A stretch of DNA of 58,725 nucleotides. Source: an uncultured Opitutaceae bacterium (GTDB taxonomy: Bacteria > Verrucomicrobiota > Verrucomicrobiia > Opitutales > Opitutaceae). Made by a program: the position numbers and the translations under genes. How positions within the stretch are numbered: position 1 is the stretch's first letter; every line of letters starts with the position of its first letter. This document shows positions 34,633 to 44,974 of the stretch, piece by piece. The DNA is taken from positions 1 through 58,725 of the forward strand of contig CAIYUN010000066.1 of the NCBI GenBank assembly GCA_903929355.1, read 5' to 3'. The notes below the pieces were generated by a model. That model ran no database searches. It was not told the origin of the DNA and saw only the letters and a program-made list of their open reading frames with translations.

Positions 34633-35307
34633 TCAGGCGGAAGCAGGGGAGGGCGGGGCGTTTTTCTTGAGCAGGAGCTCGAGGGCGTTGGCGGCGTCGG
34701 AAATCTCGTGGCGGGCGTGTTCCACGCGGGCGTTGAGGAGATTGAAGGGCAGGAGGGCGAGGATGGCGATGGCCAGCCCGCAGGCGGTGGCAATGAGCGC
34801 CTCGGCCACGCCGCCGGTGATCTGGCCGGCGTTGGACGCGATGTCGGTCCCGGCACCCAGCGCCCCAAAGGTGTTCATCATCCCAGTCACGGTGCCCAGG
34901 AGCCCGAGCAGGGGCGCGGCGGTGATGCAGGTGTCGAGCACGGCGAGGCCCTGCTGGAACCGCGCGAGCTCGCGGTTGGCGGCACGGAGAAACGCGTTGG
35001 CGAGCGAGTGTTCCCGGTGGGTGAGCGCGTAGGTCAGGACCCGTGCGACGCTGTCCCGGCTGGCGCCGCCCAGCAGCACGGCGCCCGCGATATCGTTGGC
35101 CTCGACCCGGCCGAGCATCTTTTCGACCACCTCGGGCTGGCGCGTGGCGTTTTCCCGCACGAGGAAGATCAGGCGCTCGACGACCACGGTGACGGCCACG
35201 AAGGACACAAACAAGATCGGCCACATGACGGGCCCGCCGCGGGCGAAGAGCTCAAGCGGGGACTGGCCCATGAGAAAGGCGAGGGGCGGGGAGATCGGCA
35301 TGGTCAA
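34633..35307 (-). CDS. exbB: ExbB/TolQ/MotA-family proton channel protein
   Basis: A protein of 224 aa with ATG at 35307 (a second ATG six bases later is equally possible). Three membrane segments lie at about 27-48, 125-150 and 170-195. The family pattern AAPLLGLLGTVTGMMNTF (about 130-147) is clear. It forms the pentameric stator for ExbD. It is the first gene of the seven-gene operon; 35308-35500 upstream shows no convincing promoter by eye. Confidence 0.93.
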   Translation of the reverse strand: MTMPISPPLAFLMGQSPLELFARGGPVMWPILFVSFVAVTVVVERLIFLVRENATRQPEVVEKMLGRVEANDIAGAVLLGGASRDSVARVLTYALTHREHSLANAFLRAANRELARFQQGLAVLDTCITAAPLLGLLGTVTGMMNTFGALGAGTDIASNAGQITGGVAEALIATACGLAIAILALLPFNLLNARVEHARHEISDAANALELLLKKNAPPSPASA

Positions 35308-35500
35308 AGGAGGGGAGGGCGGGTGACGGATTCAGCCTAGCACACCCGCCAAGGACAACGAAAGCGAATGTTGGTGCCGTGGTTTCAGCGGGTCAGCGGG
35401 TCACCTGCCACCAATAGATTTTCGACTCACTCAGGTGGCCCTAAATTTTCGATCCCAGTTCGGCCCCTCCTGATTTCCTGAGTTCCCCATTCCAAAACTC

Positions 35501-37447
<1,947 letters not shown>

Positions 37448-37535
37448 GGCGGGAAGGGCGGGCGGTTAGGGCTTGCGTTGGCGGGCGGGGCTTGGGTTGA
37501 ATGCATGTTTCTTTTTTCAAAACCCTTCACACGCA

Positions 37536-37913
37536 ATGACGAAAATGGTCTTCTCCGCCGCCCACCTTCTGCTCGCCCAGGCCGCCACACCCGCCGTTCC
37601 TGCGGTTTCGGCCGCCGCCGGCCAGACGCAGGGGAGCCAACTCCTGAGCTTTCTGCCGATGCTGCTCATCTTTGGGGCCATTTATTTCCTCATGTTTGCG
37701 CCGCAGATGAAGAAACAGAAAGCGCACGCCAAGATGCTCTCGGCGCTCGGGGTGGGTGACGAGATCGTCACCACGGGTGGGCTTTTCGCCGTGATCACCG
37801 GCGTGAAGGACGACCGTTTCGTGGTCCGCATCGGCGACAACACCAAGGTCGAGCTAGGCAAGGCCTTCGTCCACGCCGCCCTGAAGCAGTTGTCCGCCGA
37901 CGACAAAAAATAA
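37536..37913 (+). CDS. yajC: Preprotein translocase subunit YajC
   Basis: A protein of 125 aa from the ATG at 37536. A single membrane helix (LLSFLPMLLIFGAIYFLMF, about 37-55) is followed by a basic segment PQMKKQKAHAKML and a small beta domain (VGDEIVTTGGLFAVITGVKD). It is an accessory of SecDF and lies 95 bases upstream of it. The Ala/Pro-rich N-terminal 35 residues are longer than in E. coli. Confidence 0.93.
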   Translation: MTKMVFSAAHLLLAQAATPAVPAVSAAAGQTQGSQLLSFLPMLLIFGAIYFLMFAPQMKKQKAHAKMLSALGVGDEIVTTGGLFAVITGVKDDRFVVRIGDNTKVELGKAFVHAALKQLSADDKK

Positions 37914-38008
37914 TTCCGGCCGGTCAACCCCCGCCCGCGCCGCCGACTCGCCGGCGTGTCGGCCCTGTGCCGTCGCCCGCCATCCCCCCTTTAACCAAAA
38001 AACCCACC

Positions 38009-40627
38009 ATGCTTAAACGCAACCTCTGGAAGATCGTCCTCAGCCTTGCCCTCGCCATCTGGGCGGGGGCGGAGCTGACCCCGCTGCGCGACACCCCGGA
38101 TTTCGCCCAATTTGCCGCCGCGCGCGCCATCCCGGGCGAAGTCGCCTTCACCAGCGTCAAGCCCGACGCCAACGGCCAGCCGGTCTCCACCACGGAAAAC
38201 CTCACTTTTTCCACGCTCGTCAAGGAGGCCCAGGCGAAGATGGCCGCGGACCCGAAAGGTTCCCGCACGGTGTTTGTCGCGCTGGAGCAGATCGGGCATG
38301 AGCGCAAACTGGACCTGACCAAGTTTTTCCCCGCCATCAACATCGAGTCCGCCCTCAAGAACGTCGACAAGCGCAACAGCATCGTCCTCGGCGAGCTGTT
38401 CCGCCAGTCGAAGGGCCGGCTCCAGCTCGGTCTCGACCTGCATGGCGGCGTGGCCGCGACGCTGGAGGTTGACCCGGACGCCGTCCAGAAAATCCCGGAG
38501 GCCCAGCGCCAGGAAAAGCTGACCAAGGCCATCGAGATCATCGGCGCCCGCATCAACGGTTTCGGGGTCTCCGAGCCGCTCATCCGCGCCGTCGGGTCCA
38601 ACCGCATCGAGGTGCAGATCGCCGACCCCACCCTGGCGAACGATCCGGAGATCTGGAACAAGATTGGCAAGCCCGCCCAACTTCATTTCCGCCTCGTGCA
38701 TCCCTTCCTCACCCCGGCCACGACCGCACAGGTTCCGGCGGGCTATGAGATCCTGACGCTGGACAACGACGACCGCCCCGACTCCGCCCCGGAGGAGCTG
38801 TTTGTGAAGCGCATCCCGGCGATGACCGGCGAGGTGATCGAGCGGGCCTACGCCCGGCCCGACCTCTACGGCAAACCGGAGATTGATTTCAACTTCACCA
38901 CCGCCGGCCGCCAACAATTTGCCGATGTCACCCGCGAAATCGCCGCGCAGGCGCAGGCGAGCGGACAGATTGGTCGCCTCGCCATCGTGCTCGATGGCAA
39001 GCTCTACTCCGCCCCAACGGTGCGGCAGGAGATCGACAGCCCCTCCGCGCAGATCACCGGCAACTTCACCGACCGGGAGGCCATCAACCTGGCCGACATC
39101 CTGAACAATCCGCTCGATCTCCCCCTCAAGGCCAAGGAGACCTACCTCGTCGGACCCACCTTGGCCAGCGATGCGGTCAGCAGCGGCTTGACGGCCGCCG
39201 TCATCGGCACCGTGGCCGTGGCCGCGTTCATGATCACCTTCTACACCACCGGCGGCCTGGTGGCGGTCGGCACCCTCGCGGTGAACATCCTGATCATCCT
39301 GGGGATCATGGCCAACATTGGTGCGACGATGACCCTGCCCGGCCTCGCGGGCATCGTGCTCACCATCGGCATGGCGGTGGACGCAAACATCCTCATTTTT
39401 GAGCGCATGCGGGAGGAGCGCACGGTGGGCAAGTCCCTCCCGACGGCCAACCAGAGCGGCTTTATGAAGGCGCTCATGACCATCCTCGACGCCCATTGCG
39501 TGCAGCTCATCATCTGCGCGATCATGATCTGGCTGGGCACCGGACCGATCAAGGGCTTCGGCGTGACGCTGGCGATCGGCGTGCTTTCCACCCTCTTCAC
39601 CGTGCTGATCACCGGGCATTTGGTGATGGAGCTGCTGGTGGATTCGCAGGTCATCAAGAAGCTGACCATGCCGTTCCAAATGTTGAAAAACATCAATGTG
39701 GATTTCGTCAAATACGGCAAGCCCGCCTTCATCAGTTCGTGGCTGTTGGTGCTGCTCGGAGTCTGCGTGGTGTTCTACAAGGGGCATCGGATCTATGGCA
39801 TTGATTTTGCCGGCGGCGACGTGATCACCCTCCAGTTCAAGGACAGGCTCGACACCGGCAAGGTGCGTGAAATCGCGGCGGCCAACGGGGTCGGCGAGAT
39901 CAACCCCGCCTATGTCAGCGCCGTCGGCGGCGGGCGGGACACCCTGAAAATTGAGACGCCCGAGGGCAAATCCGGCCCGTTGCTCACCGCGCTGCAGGCG
40001 GCCTATCCGACGGCCGGTCTGGAGAAGGTGGGCGAGGACCATATTGGCGCCTCCATCGGTTCGGAGATCCTCTGGAACGCGATCAAGGCGGTCTTCTTCT
40101 CGATGCTGACGATTTTCGTCTATATTGCCTTCCGCTTTGAGTGGGGTTTTGGCATCGGCGCCATGGTCTCGACGTTCCACGACATCCTGATGACCATCGG
40201 GATCTTTGTGCTGACGGGCCACCAGTTCAACGCGCCCATGGTCGCCGCCATTCTCTGTATCGCCGGCTACTCGATCAACGAGACGGTCGTCGTCTTCGAC
40301 CGCATCCGCGAGGAGCTCCGGCTCCAGCCCACGGGCGCGCTGCGCGACATCGTCAACACGGCGATCCGCAAGGTTTTCTCCCGCACCATCATGACGGCCT
40401 CGACCACCTTCCTGGCCGCGCTGGCGCTGTTCATCTTTGGCGGCGGCGTCCTCCGCGACATCTCCTTTACCTTCCTCGTCGGCATCGTCACCTCGACCTT
40501 CTCGGCCATCTTTGTCGCCGCCCAAGTTTTCTACTGGTACCACAAGGGTGACCGCAAGGACGTCGAAGGCCACGCCGACGCGGCCCCGGTCTATGAGTGG
40601 ACCGGCTCCAGCAAGGCTTCGGAATAA
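38009..40627 (+). CDS. secDF: SecDF fusion protein translocase subunit
   Basis: A protein of 872 aa from the ATG at 38009, the start giving a clean first membrane helix. The SecD part (1 to about 545) has LQLGLDLHGGV, the periplasmic P1 region and the helix cluster GMAVDANILIFERMREE with the conserved Asp. The SecF part begins near residue 556 (INVDFVKYGKPAF), with YGIDFAGGDV and GYSINETVVVFDRIREE. It pulls secreted proteins out at the periplasmic side using the proton gradient. The fusion is common in Bacteroidetes, Verrucomicrobia and some Firmicutes. Confidence 0.96.
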   Translation: MLKRNLWKIVLSLALAIWAGAELTPLRDTPDFAQFAAARAIPGEVAFTSVKPDANGQPVSTTENLTFSTLVKEAQAKMAADPKGSRTVFVALEQIGHERKLDLTKFFPAINIESALKNVDKRNSIVLGELFRQSKGRLQLGLDLHGGVAATLEVDPDAVQKIPEAQRQEKLTKAIEIIGARINGFGVSEPLIRAVGSNRIEVQIADPTLANDPEIWNKIGKPAQLHFRLVHPFLTPATTAQVPAGYEILTLDNDDRPDSAPEELFVKRIPAMTGEVIERAYARPDLYGKPEIDFNFTTAGRQQFADVTREIAAQAQASGQIGRLAIVLDGKLYSAPTVRQEIDSPSAQITGNFTDREAINLADILNNPLDLPLKAKETYLVGPTLASDAVSSGLTAAVIGTVAVAAFMITFYTTGGLVAVGTLAVNILIILGIMANIGATMTLPGLAGIVLTIGMAVDANILIFERMREERTVGKSLPTANQSGFMKALMTILDAHCVQLIICAIMIWLGTGPIKGFGVTLAIGVLSTLFTVLITGHLVMELLVDSQVIKKLTMPFQMLKNINVDFVKYGKPAFISSWLLVLLGVCVVFYKGHRIYGIDFAGGDVITLQFKDRLDTGKVREIAAANGVGEINPAYVSAVGGGRDTLKIETPEGKSGPLLTALQAAYPTAGLEKVGEDHIGASIGSEILWNAIKAVFFSMLTIFVYIAFRFEWGFGIGAMVSTFHDILMTIGIFVLTGHQFNAPMVAAILCIAGYSINETVVVFDRIREELRLQPTGALRDIVNTAIRKVFSRTIMTASTTFLAALALFIFGGGVLRDISFTFLVGIVTSTFSAIFVAAQVFYWYHKGDRKDVEGHADAAPVYEWTGSSKASE

Positions 40628-40634
40628 GAGGTGG

Positions 40635-40656
40635 GGCGCGTTGTGCCCAACGCGCC
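40635..40656 (+). terminator. Hairpin after secDF
   Basis: GGCGCGTTG (40635-40643) pairs with CAACGCGCC (40648-40656), loop TGCC, followed by gttta. A second stem GACCGC/GCGGTC lies just beyond. The T-run is weak, so it may only reduce read-through into recJ. Confidence 0.5.
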
Positions 40657-40740
40657 GTTTATTGCCCCGACCGCGCGCCGGTGCGGTCGGAGCATGACGG
40701 GTGAGATTCCATCCCTCCCGCCTCGGAACCACACCCCGCC

Positions 40741-42456
40741 ATGCGCTGGAACCACCACCCGCCCGCCCCCGACGCCGTGGCCGGGCTTGCCCGCACGGTG
40801 GGGGTCGGTCCGGTGCTCGCCGCCCTGCTGCTGCGGCAGGGCGCAGCGGACGCCGCCGGAGCCGCCAGTTTTCTGGATCCGTCCCTGGCCAGTCTGGGGG
40901 ACCCTTTCCTACTCACCAATCTGGAGGCCGCAGCCGCCCGCCTGCGCGCGGCCATCGTGGCGGGCGAGACCGTCGTGGTGCTCGGCGACTACGACGTGGA
41001 CGGCGTGACCAGCACCGCCCTGCTCGTGGGGGTGCTGCGGCAGTTCGGACTCGCCCCGCGCTTCATCGTCCCCCGCCGGATGGAGGACGGCTACGGCCTC
41101 TCGCGCAGCGCGATTGACCGGGCGCTGGAGGGCGGCAAGCCGGATCTTTTCATCGCGCTCGACTGCGGCACCAACGCCCATGCCGAGGTCGCCTGGCTGC
41201 GGGCCGCGGGGGTGGACGTGCTCATCATCGACCACCACCGCTCCAAGGATGCCCCGCCGGTGGAGGGGCTGCTGATCAATCCGCATGTCCATCCCCGCGA
41301 GGGCGACGGAGCGTGGCGCCACCTGTGCACGGTCGGGTTGGTGTTCAAGCTCGCGCACGGCCTGCTCAAGCTGCTCCGCGCCGAGAACCATCCGGTCGCG
41401 CTGCGGCTGCGGCTCCGCGACTCCCTCGACCTGGTGGCGCTGGGCACCGTCGCCGACCTCGTGCCACTCACGGGCGAGAACCGCGTCTTCGCCCGCCACG
41501 GGCTGGGCATTCTGCGCGCCGCGGCCCGCCCGGGCCTGCGCGCGCTCATGTCGGTCGCGGGCGTGCGGCCTGAGGAGGCCATCCAGCCCGCCGATGTCTC
41601 CTTCCGCCTCGGCCCGCGCATCAACGCCAGCGGCCGTCTCGCCGACGCCGCCGTCGCGGTCGAGCTGCTCCTGAGCTCCGACGACACCTTCTGCTACGAG
41701 ACGGCGCGCCAGCTGGACACCTTCAACCGCGAGCGGCAGGACATCGAGCGCCTGATCACCACCGAGGCCGAGCGCCTGATCGAGACCCGGTATGCCAACG
41801 AGCCGGCCATCGTGCTGCACAGCGACGCGTGGCATCCGGGGGTGGTCGGGATTGTCGCCGGCCGCGTCACGCGCAAATACCACCGCCCCTGCATCGTGCT
41901 GGGCAACGAGAACGGCACGGCCAAGGGCTCCGGCCGCAGCGTGGACGGCCTCAACCTGATCGAGGTGCTCGGCACCTGCGCGGCGCACCTGGGCAGCTGG
42001 GGCGGGCATCCGCTGGCGGTCGGCGTCGCACTCCCGCGCGAGAACCTGGAGGCGTTTCGGGCCGGATTCACGGCGGCAGTTCGGGCCGCCACCAGCGCCG
42101 GGCTTGGCGAGCCCTGCCTGGAAATCGCAGCCTGGCTCGCCCCCGAGGACATCGGCGGGCCGCTGATGGAGGAGCTGGCGGCGTTGCACCCGTTTGGGCA
42201 GGGCAACCCGGAGCCGGTGTTCGGCCTGCGCGGGGTCGTATTGAGACGCCCGCCGGAGGTGTTCAAGGAGAAGCACTTACGATTTACGTTCGAGGACGGG
42301 AGCGGCCATCGGCATTACGGCGTGGCGTGGCAGCAGGCCTCCCGGGTGCCCCCGGTCGGGGTGCCGCTCGAGCTCGCGGTCGAGCTCGCGTGGAATTTCT
42401 TCAACGGGCGCAAGCTGCTCCAGCTTGAGCTGCTGGACTGGCGGTTGGCGGGGTGA
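40741..42456 (+). CDS. recJ: Single-stranded-DNA-specific exonuclease RecJ
   Basis: A protein of 571 aa. DHH-family motifs are present: LGDYDVDGVTSTALL (about 81-95), LDCGTNA, and DHHRSKDAPP (about 164-173). The DHHA1 motif GSGRSVDGLNLIEVL (about 398-412) and a C-terminal OB-like domain ending in LAVELAWNFFNGRKLLQLEL follow. It degrades ssDNA 5' to 3' in repair. The start ATGCGCTGGAACC is the first Met of the conserved region. Confidence 0.95.
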   Translation: MRWNHHPPAPDAVAGLARTVGVGPVLAALLLRQGAADAAGAASFLDPSLASLGDPFLLTNLEAAAARLRAAIVAGETVVVLGDYDVDGVTSTALLVGVLRQFGLAPRFIVPRRMEDGYGLSRSAIDRALEGGKPDLFIALDCGTNAHAEVAWLRAAGVDVLIIDHHRSKDAPPVEGLLINPHVHPREGDGAWRHLCTVGLVFKLAHGLLKLLRAENHPVALRLRLRDSLDLVALGTVADLVPLTGENRVFARHGLGILRAAARPGLRALMSVAGVRPEEAIQPADVSFRLGPRINASGRLADAAVAVELLLSSDDTFCYETARQLDTFNRERQDIERLITTEAERLIETRYANEPAIVLHSDAWHPGVVGIVAGRVTRKYHRPCIVLGNENGTAKGSGRSVDGLNLIEVLGTCAAHLGSWGGHPLAVGVALPRENLEAFRAGFTAAVRAATSAGLGEPCLEIAAWLAPEDIGGPLMEELAALHPFGQGNPEPVFGLRGVVLRRPPEVFKEKHLRFTFEDGSGHRHYGVAWQQASRVPPVGVPLELAVELAWNFFNGRKLLQLELLDWRLAG

Positions 42457-42496
42457 ATGGGGCAGGCGCCGAAAGGCCTAACCTCGGAAGTCGGAA

Positions 42497-42660
42497 TTAA
42501 CCACGGATTACACGGATATACACGGATATACACGGATGGGATAAAAGTTGCTTGAACACGGGCACGAAGCACACGGAGAGACGAGCCGAGGAAGGCGTTC
42601 AGGAGCATTTATCCTAGAGCACAACGATCGTCACGGATCAAACGGAGCTAACCACGGAGG
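42497..42660. repeat. Cluster of ccacggat/cacggatata repeats in the recJ-uppP gap
   Basis: Starting at 42497, ccacggattacacggatata is followed by three tandem cacggatata-like decamers to 42540. Diverged units continue (gaacacgggcacgaagcaca; taaccacggagggataggcc). The 401-base gap 42457-42857 contains no supported gene. Confidence 0.75.
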
Positions 42661-42857
42661 GATAGGCCAGCGAGGAACCAAAAGTTCTGCTCCAGCCTTA
42701 CAGTTGCAGCCTCCTCTATTTCACGCATGGTCGTATCCTGTATGTTGGAGCGATCGCCCACAGCAAACGGCGGCCCGGGTATTGGCAGCGTCGATTGACC
42801 TGGGTTTGAGGGCCGCTTGCCAATCACTCGGCATTTCCTCATTCCCTTCCCACCGCC

Positions 42858-43721
42858 ATGTCCCCCTCGCTTCTCCAAATTCTCCTGCTCGGCCTGATCC
42901 AGGGCGCGGCCGAGCTGCTGCCGGTCTCCAGCTCCGCCCACGTCATTGTGGTTGAGAAACTGCTGCACCTTGATCCGTCCAGCCCGGAGATGACGTTTCT
43001 GCTCGTCATGCTGCACACCGGCACGATGTTCGCGGTGATTGCGTATTTCTGGCCGGCCTGGCGGCGGAGCTTTTTTGCGGACGGCCTGCGTTTCAAATCC
43101 GCCGCCGCCAGTCTCGTGGTGGCCACGGTGGCGACCGGGGTGGTTTACCTCGTCCTCAAGGAGGTGATTGAGAAGGTCATCATGCGCGGGAGCGACAAGG
43201 CCGAGGTCGAGCAGTTGTTCTCCAACCTCTGGCTCATTGGGAGCGCGCTGGCTGCGGTGGGCGTGCTCATCCTGTTCTCGGCCCGAAACCAGCACCGGCG
43301 GGAGGCGGCCGCCGCCGTCGGACTGGGAGACGCGCTATGGATTGGCGCGGTCCAGGGCCTGTGCATCCCGTTTCGCGGATTTTCCCGCTCGGGGGCGACC
43401 ATCTCGACCGGTTTGTGGCGGGGCGTGGCCAAGGTGCGGGTGGAGGAGTTCAGCTTTGCGCTGGCCGTGGTGCTGACCCCGGCGGCGATCGGGCAGGAGT
43501 TGCTGCGGCTGCACCGGGCCCATCCGGAGGCCGCGACCCCGTCGTACTTCCTCCATCTGGCCGGCCCCGGGCTGGCCGGCATGGTGTGCAGCTTTGGCGC
43601 GGGGTTGCTGGCGTTGCGCTGGCTGTCCCGCTGGCTGGAGCAGGGCCGCTGGCCGCACTTCGGGCTGTATTGCCTGGGCGCCGCAGCGCTGATTTTTGTC
43701 CTCGCCGCGAGCGGGTATTGA
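42858..43721 (+). CDS. uppP: Undecaprenyl-diphosphatase
   Basis: A protein of 287 aa in the BacA/UppP family. The conserved N-terminal motif is GAAELLPVSSSAHVIVVEKL (about 15-34) and the second FRGFSRSGATISTGLWRGVA (about 173-192), holding the catalytic Glu, Ser and Arg residues. About eight membrane helices are visible. It recycles undecaprenyl pyrophosphate for cell-wall synthesis. Confidence 0.95.
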   Translation: MSPSLLQILLLGLIQGAAELLPVSSSAHVIVVEKLLHLDPSSPEMTFLLVMLHTGTMFAVIAYFWPAWRRSFFADGLRFKSAAASLVVATVATGVVYLVLKEVIEKVIMRGSDKAEVEQLFSNLWLIGSALAAVGVLILFSARNQHRREAAAAVGLGDALWIGAVQGLCIPFRGFSRSGATISTGLWRGVAKVRVEEFSFALAVVLTPAAIGQELLRLHRAHPEAATPSYFLHLAGPGLAGMVCSFGAGLLALRWLSRWLEQGRWPHFGLYCLGAAALIFVLAASGY

Positions 43722-43748
43722 GCCGGTCCCAGCCCGGGGAGATCGGAT

Positions 43749-43826
43749 TTTAACCACTAATGGACACTAATGAACACTAATTCTGAGGATAGGATTAGTG
43801 AGAATTAGTGTAGATTAGTGGTTAAA
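43749..43826. repeat. Palindromic element of ACTAAT units between uppP and trpD
   Basis: The left arm TTTAACCACTAAT..ACACTAAT (from 43749) is inverted at the right as ATTAGTGT..ATTAGTGGTTAAA (to 43826), about 20 of 22 positions pairing. The arms carry repeated ACTAAT units. There is no ORF and no T-run. Confidence 0.75.
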
Positions 43827-43924
43827 GGCTTGGCCTTTGAAGGTTTGTCCGCGCGACCCAGGGAGGTCTTTCCTTCGCAAATGTGTTTGCGGCGAGCCGG
43901 GCCGGCGGCTGACTCGGACGCGCC

Positions 43925-44974
43925 ATGCCCGACCTCGCTTCGCTCACCGCCACGCTTGCCGCGCGTCAGGATCTGACGCCGGAGCAGGTGGCGTCGGCCG
44001 CCGCCGCGCTGGCGGCGCCAGAGGTGGACGCGGGGAGCAAGACGGCGTTTCTCCTCGCGCTGGCCGACAAGGGCGAGACCGCCGCCGAGGTGGCGGAATT
44101 TGCCCGCGCGTTTCGTGGCATGGCGGTGGATCCTGGGATGGGGGACCGGGCGGCGGGAGCGATTGATGTGGTCGGCACGGGCGGCGACCACGCGGGCGGG
44201 TTCAATGTCTCCAGCGTGGTCACCCTCACGCTGGCCTGCGCGGGTATGCCGGTGATGAAGCACGGCAACCGCGGCATCACCTCGCAGTGCGGCAGCGCGG
44301 ATTTGTTCGCGGCGCTCGGGGTGGATCTGGCCGCGTCGCCGGAGAAACTGCGCCGCGCGCCGGGCGAGCTTGGTTACGTCTTCTTTTTTGCCCCTCACTT
44401 CCACCCGGCCTTCAAACACGTCGCGCCGGTGCGCAAGGCACTGGCCGCGCAGGGACGGCGCACGGTGTTCAACCTGCTCGGCCCGCTCATCAATCCGGGC
44501 CGGCCGGCACACTCGCTGGCCGGGGTGTTTGCCCCAAGGTGGGTGCCGCAGGTGGCGGCCGCCTTTGAGGCGCTGGGTGCGACCGCCGGACTCGTCGCGC
44601 ACGGGGTGATTGACGATGGGCGGGGCATTGACGAAATCACCACGGCCACGGCCAACCGCGTGCGCGGTTTCGGCCGGCTGGCGGACGTGGACGGGGTCTG
44701 GCGGGCGGAGGACTTCGGCCTGCGGACGGCGGAGTTTGCCGGGCTGAAAGGCGGCGATCTGGCGGCCAACCTCGTCATCCTTGAAGCCATTCTCGCCGGA
44801 CACGGCCCGGCGGGGCTGGTGGACACCATCGTGCTCAACACGGCAGTGGCGATGTGGATCGTGGGCCGGACGCCCGATGTGCGGACCGGTCTCGAACCGG
44901 CGCGCGAATTGCTGTTGGGCGGCGCGGTGCGCGCCAAGATCACGGCCACACGCGAATTCTACTCCCACCCATGA
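43925..44974 (+). CDS. trpD: Anthranilate phosphoribosyltransferase
   Basis: A protein of 349 aa. PRPP-binding motifs are intact: VVGTGGDHAGGFNVSS (about 81-96) and MKHGNRGITSQCGSADLFAA (about 110-129). GRPAHSLAGVFAPRWVPQVA and HGVIDDGRGIDEI fit the anthranilate-binding part. It makes phosphoribosyl-anthranilate in tryptophan synthesis. Other trp genes are absent nearby. The stop overlaps the glmM start by four bases (44971-44974), an unexpected pairing. Confidence 0.93.
   Translation: MPDLASLTATLAARQDLTPEQVASAAAALAAPEVDAGSKTAFLLALADKGETAAEVAEFARAFRGMAVDPGMGDRAAGAIDVVGTGGDHAGGFNVSSVVTLTLACAGMPVMKHGNRGITSQCGSADLFAALGVDLAASPEKLRRAPGELGYVFFFAPHFHPAFKHVAPVRKALAAQGRRTVFNLLGPLINPGRPAHSLAGVFAPRWVPQVAAAFEALGATAGLVAHGVIDDGRGIDEITTATANRVRGFGRLADVDGVWRAEDFGLRTAEFAGLKGGDLAANLVILEAILAGHGPAGLVDTIVLNTAVAMWIVGRTPDVRTGLEPARELLLGGAVRAKITATREFYSHP

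Noticed and set aside
37991-40732. A 913-aa open frame antisense to secDF and other very long antisense frames (for example 18445-20472 minus and 10036-10863 minus)
   Set aside because: They are Arg/His/Gln-rich shadows caused by high GC codon bias over clearly recognisable genes; no family motif is present.
42548-42955. Small ORF in the recJ-uppP gap
   Set aside because: It is made of ccacggat-type repeats and overlaps the uppP start in another frame.
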